From the NCBI GenBank assembly GCA_021775555.1, contig JAJFHP010000057.1, forward strand, positions 124,001 through 188,000: 64,000 nt of DNA, in the 5' to 3' direction. The DNA is from Hyphomicrobiales bacterium (GTDB lineage Bacteria > Pseudomonadota > Alphaproteobacteria > Rhizobiales > Methyloligellaceae). Position numbers and translations under genes: made by a program. Under the pieces are notes generated by a model. The model ran no database searches and had not been told where the DNA came from. It was given only the letters and a program-made list of their open reading frames with translations. This document shows positions 57,477 through 64,000 of this stretch, one piece after another; within the stretch, counting starts at the first letter, position 1, and every line of letters begins with the position of its first letter.

Positions 57477-58946
57477 ATGCTGTTCAATTCATTCACATTT
57501 TTGTTCGTTTTCCTGCCTGCAGTGCTGATCGGGTTCGCCGCTGCAGTGCGCTTCGGTGCAGGCCGGACTGCACTCCAGATATCTTTATTCGCAGCGTCCT
57601 GTATCTTCATCGGGGCGAGCGGTCTTCTCAGCCTTGGCCTGTTGCTGATCAGCCTTGGAATGAATTACGTCTTATTGCGTTGGATGGCCGCGAGCGAGGG
57701 AGAACGGGTTCGCCGACTGATCCTGATACTCTCAGTTAGTGCAAATCTTTCGCTGATTGCCGTGTTCAAATATGCGGACTTTATTGGCCAAAGCTTTGCT
57801 GCGGTGAGCGGTCTGGATATCCCCCGGGCAGGAGTTGAGCTGCCGCTAGCAATATCCTTCTATACATTCCAACAAATTGCCCTGATCATAGACAGCTGGC
57901 GTCATAAATGGGAATGCCCACCATTAGCGAAGCTGGCCGTGTTCGTAACATTTTTCCCGCAATTGATTGCGGGGCCGATTGTACGCTTTGACGAGATTGA
58001 GAAAGATCTCGATGCACTGGGCAGCATCAAGAGCAGGAATCTCGCAATAGGCGCCGGAATTATCGCCGTTGGTCTTTTCAAGAAGGCTGTCATTGCAGAC
58101 AGCTTGGCGCCTGCAGCCAATCTTTTTTTTGCGGGTGTCGAGGCTGGTGCAGAGCCTGCGCTGTTCGAGGCATGGGGCGGCGCGCTGGCCTACACCTTCC
58201 AGCTCTATTTCGATTTTTCCGGTTATTCCGACATGGCAATCGGCCTTGCTGCTTTGTTTGGTATACACATACCTACGAATTTTTATTCACCCTATAAGGC
58301 CACATCCATCATTGAGTTCTGGAGTCGCTGGCACATGACTTTGTCGCGGTTTCTACGGGACTATCTCTACATACCACTGGGGGGCAATCACGACGGGATT
58401 ACAGCACGTTGGCGCAACGTGCTGGTGACAATGCTACTGGGTGGTTTATGGCACGGGGCATCATGGAACTTCGTAGTCTGGGGTGGCATGCACGGAATAC
58501 TGATAGCAGGAAACCATTTGGCTAGACGGCTTGGTCTGACTGTCACCAGTTGGCTGGGCTGGGCTTTGACTTTTCTTGCAGTTGTACTTTGCTGGGTGGT
58601 TTTCCGCACACATGATATGAGTGCGGCTGTCAGGATTTATGCCGGGATGGCAGGGTTGAACGGTATTGTCATTCCTGAGCGCCTTGAAGCTCTCCTGGGG
58701 CAGGCACTTCATTGGCTACCCGTCATCAAGTTTGCCTCATCTGAATTGCTTCGGGTCCCAACAGTGGCGTGGATACTTTTTGCAGGGATGGTTGCATTGC
58801 TGTTTCCCAACACAGAACAGTTATTTCGCGAGCGCCAGGTTTCTCACTTATTCATTGCCAGGAATGCCATTGCCTTCGGGATGATTGCGGCCGTTGGGTT
58901 TCTGGGTATCCATCAGGCGGTTGAGTTTGTGTATTTCAGGTTCTGA
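57477..58946 (+). CDS. MBOAT-family O-acyltransferase (AlgI-like)
   Basis: MLFNSFTFLFVFLPAVLIGF; FFPQLIAGPIVRFDEI; YFDFSGYSDMAIGLAALFGIHIPTNFYSPYKATSIIEFWSRWHMTLSRFLRDYLYIPLGG; LLGGLWHGASWNFVVWGGMHG. Confidence 0.95.
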   Translation: MLFNSFTFLFVFLPAVLIGFAAAVRFGAGRTALQISLFAASCIFIGASGLLSLGLLLISLGMNYVLLRWMAASEGERVRRLILILSVSANLSLIAVFKYADFIGQSFAAVSGLDIPRAGVELPLAISFYTFQQIALIIDSWRHKWECPPLAKLAVFVTFFPQLIAGPIVRFDEIEKDLDALGSIKSRNLAIGAGIIAVGLFKKAVIADSLAPAANLFFAGVEAGAEPALFEAWGGALAYTFQLYFDFSGYSDMAIGLAALFGIHIPTNFYSPYKATSIIEFWSRWHMTLSRFLRDYLYIPLGGNHDGITARWRNVLVTMLLGGLWHGASWNFVVWGGMHGILIAGNHLARRLGLTVTSWLGWALTFLAVVLCWVVFRTHDMSAAVRIYAGMAGLNGIVIPERLEALLGQALHWLPVIKFASSELLRVPTVAWILFAGMVALLFPNTEQLFRERQVSHLFIARNAIAFGMIAAVGFLGIHQAVEFVYFRF

Positions 58947-59905
58947 TGGTGATGAATTCACTTAGCTTTCTGGCCCTGATTGCGGCTTCCGCAACGGCCA
59001 CTCTGGCACTCCTTCTGGTGTTCGTTGTGCTTGTTGATCCATATGGTCTTTATGGGAGCGCCATCGCGCCATCGCTCACTAAGAACAAATATAAGATGAG
59101 CGCCTTTGAACGCATCACCAAGCCCGTGACAGTCTGCCGGCGAAAGCCAAAAGCCGTCATACTGGGTTCATCCCGGGCTGCGGTAGGCCTGCGGCCCGCA
59201 AGCCTCTCGAAGCGGACGGGCCCAGCCTATAATTTTGGCATTAACGGTGCCTATCTGATGGAAATAAATCAGGCTCTGAGGGCGTCAGTTGAGTGCGGTG
59301 TTAAAACGGCCTTGTATGGACTGGACTTCTTCACCTTCACTAAGGTGACGCGGGCGCGGGCGAAACAAGTGCAGGATGTTCGCGGTGGTTTCTCCTGGCG
59401 AAGGAGCGCGGCATTTTCGCGTCATACAATAAGCCTACAGGCGGTTACAGATTCTCTCTACACCCTTTGGGGAAACATTCGTGGCCTTGAACCCTCCCAC
59501 AACAGGGCGGGAATGTATGTGCATTACGATCCCGCCAATGTGCCGTTCCTCAGTCCGTCCGCAGAACAACGCAAGCCATTTGAAAACGCCTACAAGATGT
59601 TCAATGATATGCTGGCGTTTGCGAAACGCAACGATATCGATCTGCGAATTTTCACCTCACCCGTCTATGGGTCTCATCAGCGTAAGGATCCAGTCTACAC
59701 GGCATGGTTTGTCCGAGTGACAACCCTTGCTGCAAACTATGGTTTTCGCATCTACGACATGGCTGCCAATGCGGACTACACCGCCGATCGCGGTAATTTC
59801 TATGATGTCAGCCATTACCGGACGGACATTGGAGATCGTATTATCGGCGTGATTTTCAAGCCAGAGCTACGAACTTATCCGGATAGAGTCAGACATGCAA
59901 AATGA
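58946..59905 (+). CDS. membrane-anchored SGNH/DltD-like partner of MBOAT
   Basis: N-terminal TM; AVILGSSRAAVGLRPASLSKRTGPAYNFGINGAYLMEINQALR; start overlaps MBOAT stop. Confidence 0.65.
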   Translation: MVMNSLSFLALIAASATATLALLLVFVVLVDPYGLYGSAIAPSLTKNKYKMSAFERITKPVTVCRRKPKAVILGSSRAAVGLRPASLSKRTGPAYNFGINGAYLMEINQALRASVECGVKTALYGLDFFTFTKVTRARAKQVQDVRGGFSWRRSAAFSRHTISLQAVTDSLYTLWGNIRGLEPSHNRAGMYVHYDPANVPFLSPSAEQRKPFENAYKMFNDMLAFAKRNDIDLRIFTSPVYGSHQRKDPVYTAWFVRVTTLAANYGFRIYDMAANADYTADRGNFYDVSHYRTDIGDRIIGVIFKPELRTYPDRVRHAK

Positions 59906-60396
59906 ACCCTAAATCTTCCCCAACCGATGAGCCGGGAGACAATGCTGAGTTGATTGTGCGGCAACTGGATCGGGCGGAAGTCGTCGCGCATCTCGAAGCT
60001 TTTTTGGCCGTAGCCGATGACGTTATCGGAGAATATTGGGATGAAAGCCATTTCTTGGCCGAGAGAGACCAAAAATGGGAATTGTCGTTCGCGGCCTGGA
60101 AGAATGTGACACCTGTTGGCTATGCCATCATTTCAGAACGTGCACCGGGCCACGCCCACCTGCATCATTTCATGGTCAAGGCGCAGATGCGTGGTTTCGG
60201 TGTGGGCCAGATGCTTGCGGAATCGATGATCTCTTTGGTTTCAGCCAAGGGATATCAAAAGCTTACACTCAAAGTTGAAAGCAATAATCACGGTGCCCGG
60301 CAGTTTTACCGCCGCCTCGGCTTTACTGAAATGCATGTTGAAGAGTCTCGGCTTTGGTATGTCCTTATGATGAAGGAACCAGAAGTTGGGTGCTGA
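59902..60396 (+). CDS. GNAT N-acetyltransferase
   Basis: HLHHFMVKAQMRGFGVGQMLAESMISLVSAKGYQKLTLKVESNNHGARQFYRRLGFTEMHVEE. Confidence 0.9.
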   Translation: MNPKSSPTDEPGDNAELIVRQLDRAEVVAHLEAFLAVADDVIGEYWDESHFLAERDQKWELSFAAWKNVTPVGYAIISERAPGHAHLHHFMVKAQMRGFGVGQMLAESMISLVSAKGYQKLTLKVESNNHGARQFYRRLGFTEMHVEESRLWYVLMMKEPEVGC

Positions 60397-60472
60397 TCAT
60401 GGACTTTAGTCATCTGCCTACTGCTACCATTCACTTTGGGGAATACGTAGTGAATTTATCCTCCACCTAGCG

Positions 60473-61660
60473 ATGCGTGTCCTGTGTCTCGATATCGAGG
60501 GCGGTTACGGCGGCTCATCGCGCTCTTTGTATGAGAGCGTGCGCAATCTGCACGGCAACGTGGAGATTGAGGTCTGGTGCCGCAGGGAAGGGCCGATCCA
60601 ACCTCGTTACGAAGCGCTTGGCGTTCCCTGTAGGGTTGTACCAACCATGCTCCATATCAGTTCGCTACCGCGGCTTTCGCGCAACTTCTATGCCTTCGGC
60701 CAATTTGCGATGAACTGGCGCGGAAGTGGTCGATTTCGCCAGGAGTTGTTGCGCGCCGCAGATGAGCGCTTCGATGTGGTCCATTTCAATCACGAGGGTT
60801 TGTTTCTGCTTTTGCGCTGGCTCAGATCACAGCTTGGGCGCCAGAAGCCGATGACCATGCATATCCGCACCCATCTGCCCTCGACGGTTTTCTCTCGCTG
60901 GCAATACCGGACAATTGCAGGTGCAGCGGATCGTCTTGCATATATCACCGGGAATGAACGCGAGCGCGTCAGTGAGCTTGCCGGACGAGAGGTTCCCGGC
61001 GACGTCATCTATAATATTGTGACCCCGCCCGGCACATCAGTGACCGCCGACCTAGATCTGGCGACGGATAAGCGTTTCAAGATTGCCGTGCTGTCCAACT
61101 ATGCATGGATACGCGGCATAGACCGGATGGTGGATGTTGCCTGCGCTTTGGCCGAGCGAGGGCGGCGTGATGTGCTGATCGTAATCGCGGGCGATATCAA
61201 CGTGAAAGGGTCGCTTCCCGGTCTGCTTGGCCGTATCGCACGATCAGGAGGCAATCTGGCTGATTATGCAAAACAGCGCGGTGTGGCTGACATGTTCCGT
61301 TTCCTGGGTCATGTATCTGACCCCCAGCCTGTCCTGGCGGCTTGTGACATCCTGGCCAAGCCCACGCGCGAATATAATCCGTGGGGACGGGACATACTTG
61401 AAGCCATGGCGTTCGCTGTGCCGCCGATGACAATTGGCAGTTATGACCGTTTCGTGGAACAGGGAGTCACGGGAATTCTTCATCGTGAATTTGATGCAGA
61501 TGAGTGGGCAAAAGAGATTGCCGCACTGTCGGATGACAGCTCGCGTCTTGAAAGCCTGTGCGCTGCCGCAGCCTTGCGTGTCGGGAAACTGTGTGATGGC
61601 CCATCACGGGCGGAGGACTTACTTGGCCTGTGGAATGCCGCGCATCGTCAAACGATGTAA
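60473..61660 (+). CDS. glycosyltransferase family 4-like
   Basis: GGYGGSSRSLYESVRNL; FKIAVLSNYAWIRGIDRMVDVACAL; ILAKPTREYNPWGRDILEAMAFAVPPMTIGSYDRFVEQGVTGIL. Confidence 0.88.
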   Translation: MRVLCLDIEGGYGGSSRSLYESVRNLHGNVEIEVWCRREGPIQPRYEALGVPCRVVPTMLHISSLPRLSRNFYAFGQFAMNWRGSGRFRQELLRAADERFDVVHFNHEGLFLLLRWLRSQLGRQKPMTMHIRTHLPSTVFSRWQYRTIAGAADRLAYITGNERERVSELAGREVPGDVIYNIVTPPGTSVTADLDLATDKRFKIAVLSNYAWIRGIDRMVDVACALAERGRRDVLIVIAGDINVKGSLPGLLGRIARSGGNLADYAKQRGVADMFRFLGHVSDPQPVLAACDILAKPTREYNPWGRDILEAMAFAVPPMTIGSYDRFVEQGVTGILHREFDADEWAKEIAALSDDSSRLESLCAAAALRVGKLCDGPSRAEDLLGLWNAAHRQTM

Positions 61661-62655
61661 CCGGTATCGTCGCGCACCTGGCCTTGTGAAATGCGGCTCC
61701 GCCACCAGTCTACGGTCTTGCCCAGTCCGGACTTGAGATCAACTTCAGCTTTCCATCCGGAAACAGAATTGAGATCCCCAGGGTCAGCGATGAGCGCCCT
61801 TACTTCAGAATTCGCAGGGCGGATACGTGAGGCTTCCTCCACCACGGGCTTATTGGTCACAGTGATATCCCGGATCGTGTCGATCATTTCGGCAATTGTG
61901 ACACTGCTTCCTGAACCGGCATTATATGCGCGGCCATAGTCAATTTTGTCTACAAGGCCGATCTTGAGAAAGGCGCCAACGGTATCTCCAACATAGTTGA
62001 AGTCACGCACGGTGCTGGTATCGCCGACCTTGATGGCGTCGCATGCAGAATCGAGCGCCTGCCTGATTACAGTTGCGATGACCGCCCGTTCGCTCTGGCG
62101 CGGGCCATAGGTATTGAACGGGCGCAGCGTGGTAACCGGCGTATCGAACGACAATGCATATGATTCCGCCAGCTTGTCCGCGGCAATCTTGCTCGCGGCG
62201 TAAGGCGACTGGGCGACAAGAGGATGTGTCTCGGATATCGGTACGGTCTGGGCGCTGCCATAGACTTCGCTGGTCGATGTGTGGACTACGCGGCTTGTGC
62301 CGTGATATCGCGCGGCTTCCAGGATGTTCCCCGTGCCGGTCACATTGACATCAATATGCGAAAATGGAGCCTCGTAGGAATGCGGAATAGAGATCAGTGC
62401 CGCGAGGTGAAAAACGACATCCTTGCCGTCAACCAGGCGGTTCATCAGGGAGGCGTCGCGCACGTCGCCGCGGGTAATTTTCATCTGGGAGCGGATTTCG
62501 CCATCGACGTCATCAAGCCATCCGCAGCGGTCCTGCCCGGTGTAAAGGGCAAGCGCCGTCACCTCGGCGCCAGAGCGAGCCAGCCCTTCAGCCAGATGCG
62601 AGCCGATAAAGCCGTCCGCACCGGTTACAAGCACTTTCTTGCCACTATAGGCCAT
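61648..62655 (-). CDS. legB: LegB-type GlcNAc-nucleotide 4,6-dehydratase (extended SDR)
   Basis: KKVLVTGADGFIGSHLAEGLARSGAEVTALALYTGQDRCGWLDD; VVFHLAALISIPHSYEAPFSHIDVNVTGTGNILEAAR; TSTSEVYGSAQTVPISETHPLVAQSPYAASKIAADK. True start probably 62655, not 62937. Confidence 0.87.
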   Translation of the reverse strand: MAYSGKKVLVTGADGFIGSHLAEGLARSGAEVTALALYTGQDRCGWLDDVDGEIRSQMKITRGDVRDASLMNRLVDGKDVVFHLAALISIPHSYEAPFSHIDVNVTGTGNILEAARYHGTSRVVHTSTSEVYGSAQTVPISETHPLVAQSPYAASKIAADKLAESYALSFDTPVTTLRPFNTYGPRQSERAVIATVIRQALDSACDAIKVGDTSTVRDFNYVGDTVGAFLKIGLVDKIDYGRAYNAGSGSSVTIAEMIDTIRDITVTNKPVVEEASRIRPANSEVRALIADPGDLNSVSGWKAEVDLKSGLGKTVDWWRSRISQGQVRDDTGYIV

Positions 62656-62732
62656 CGTAAATCCAATCGTGAACTGTATATGCATCGCATAAAGCGCATG
62701 CCGTATCGGGTCAAGGAGTCGATTGAGCGGGC

Positions 62733-63839
62733 TTGTGCGAGGCAGATGCTGTGACACATCGCGTGACTTTCGTACTTCCTGACTTCCAGGCCGGGGGTGC
62801 ACAACGTGTTTTGCTGACTTTTGCAAACGGGCTCGACCGAACTCAATTTTCACCATCCATTGTGGTGCTGGATGGACACGGGCCGTGGAAGGATAAATTT
62901 GTTTCCGGGCTGCCGGTTCGCGACCTGGAAAAAACACGTGTGCGCACAGCCTTCCCTGCGCTGGTCCGGGCGCTGCGTGCCGAGAAGCCCGAAATCATTG
63001 TATCGACAATGAACTATATGAACTTCGTGGTCCTCGCATGCAGGCCATTCTTGGCAAACAAAGCACTGATTTTTGTACGTGAAGCGAACATGCCCTGGTC
63101 AACCGTGAGTGGACACGCCGCTCGTCTGGGTTTGCGTCTGGCTTATGGCCTGCTGTACTCGCGTGCCGATCGCGTGATCTCACCAAGCAAGTTGATTGAG
63201 AGAGAACTTGTGCGGGATTTCGGCGTACCGGAACACCTCATATCGGTTTTGCGGAATCCGGTTGACGAACAATTTCTTCGCAACAGCGCAACGCGGCCCC
63301 AACGCCATCCGGGCCCAGGTCCGCGTTTTGTTGCGGTTGGCAGGCTGTTTCGTCAAAAAGGGTATGATCTTTTAATCCAGACCATGAAAGAGTATGGAGT
63401 GGAGGGCCAAGTCACGATTTTGGGTGAGGGCGTGGAGCGCCCAATGCTTGAGGAAATGATCGCCCAATCGGGTCTTGAGGAAAAAATACAACTTGCCGGT
63501 TTCAATGCTGACAGCGCTCCGTGGGTAGCGGGCGCTGATGCTCTGCTTCTGCCATCACGCTGGGAAGGGTTGCCCAATGTGGCGCTGGAGGCCCTTGCCC
63601 TTGGAACCCCGGTCATTGCCGCGCCACAGGCCGGGGGAATTGGAGAAATTGCCGGGGAGGCCGGAGCTGGCGCGGTAACTCTCGCTGAACATGGAGCGGA
63701 ATTCGCCTCTGCCATGAATGCGGTGGCGGGCAACAGCCCAATGGCATTGAGGCCTTCGCTTCTACCCGCAATATTTACGAAAGCCGAAGCGATAGCGGCT
63801 TTCTCCGATCTGCAATTACAGGAGGCGGCCGCGTTGTGA
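62733..63839 (+). CDS. glycosyltransferase family 4
   Basis: VTFVLPDFQAGGAQRVLLTFANGL; FVAVGRLFRQKGYDLLIQTMKEYG; ALLLPSRWEGLPNVALEALALGTPVIAAPQAGGIGEI. Confidence 0.93.
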   Translation: MCEADAVTHRVTFVLPDFQAGGAQRVLLTFANGLDRTQFSPSIVVLDGHGPWKDKFVSGLPVRDLEKTRVRTAFPALVRALRAEKPEIIVSTMNYMNFVVLACRPFLANKALIFVREANMPWSTVSGHAARLGLRLAYGLLYSRADRVISPSKLIERELVRDFGVPEHLISVLRNPVDEQFLRNSATRPQRHPGPGPRFVAVGRLFRQKGYDLLIQTMKEYGVEGQVTILGEGVERPMLEEMIAQSGLEEKIQLAGFNADSAPWVAGADALLLPSRWEGLPNVALEALALGTPVIAAPQAGGIGEIAGEAGAGAVTLAEHGAEFASAMNAVAGNSPMALRPSLLPAIFTKAEAIAAFSDLQLQEAAAL

Positions 63840-64000
63840 AAAGGCTGATGACGAAACTCGGGGCTATGCTCGATCTGACGCCACGCGAAACATGGCGGCT
63901 GGCCCGTGGGCGGCTTCCACTGGTGCCAAAGGGGCCAGGCTGGACGGCAAATGATCTGCTCAATTCGGTAAAGCACCGTCATGGCATCCGGTTTGCCGAA
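63836..64000 (+). CDS. 5' part of an unidentified gene (GTG start overlapping upstream stop), truncated by window
   Basis: MKRLMTKLGAMLDLTPRETWRLARGRLPLVPKGPGWTANDLLNSVKHRHGIRFAE open to window end. Confidence 0.5.
   Translation, partial: MKRLMTKLGAMLDLTPRETWRLARGRLPLVPKGPGWTANDLLNSVKHRHGIRFAE

Noticed and set aside
62224-62754. 176-aa plus-strand ORF
   Set aside because: Antisense to the LegB-type dehydratase.
1-64000. CRISPR arrays, tRNA/rRNA genes, IS elements or prophage
   Set aside because: No periodic repeats, cloverleaf-like sequence, transposase or integrase ORF recognised by eye; no tRNAscan/CRISPR search could be run.

Overview
The window looks alphaproteobacterial. It has a housekeeping/micro-oxic flank (about 1-10.7 kb) followed by a very large surface-glycan locus (about 10.8-64 kb). 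Flank: partial alpha-2-macroglobulin, RecQ, universal stress protein, APC permease, RND exporter, cytochrome c, hemerythrin and an FnrL-type regulator. Glycan locus: a UDP-HexNAc dehydrogenase and epimerase; a minus-strand operon with WbpB/WbpD/WbpE-like genes and a divergent NeuB-family block; then an almost unbroken ~35 kb plus-strand gene train. That train carries most of a legionaminic-type pathway (LegC, LegH/NeuD, LegI, LegG, LegF, PtmE-like; LegB lies on the opposite strand at the far end) and a pseudaminic-type pathway (PseB, PseC, PseG, SpsF/PseF-GNAT fusion, with only a truncated remnant of a PseI-like synthase in place). It also has an FkbH/ACP/MaoC-SDR/TylF-like acyl-decoration module, a B12-radical SAM protein, an MBOAT and glycosyltransferases. 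Main findings: (1) an exact 12-nt match to the enterobacterial ops element (GGCGGTAGCGTG) in the leader of the plus-strand train, with an RfaH/NusG paralogue encoded 2 kb upstream; (2) a repeated operator-like palindrome GTTCAT-N3-ATGAAC in the two divergent control regions flanking that regulator pair; (3) a possible glyceryl/hydroxyacyl-ACP module for decorating nonulosonic acids; (4) remnants of a pseI-like synthase and an N-acetyl sugar amidotransferase; (5) a third, divergent NeuB-family gene set of unknown product; (6) two good FNR boxes near an FnrL gene. All assignments come from reading the sequence and recalled family motifs. No database searches were run.
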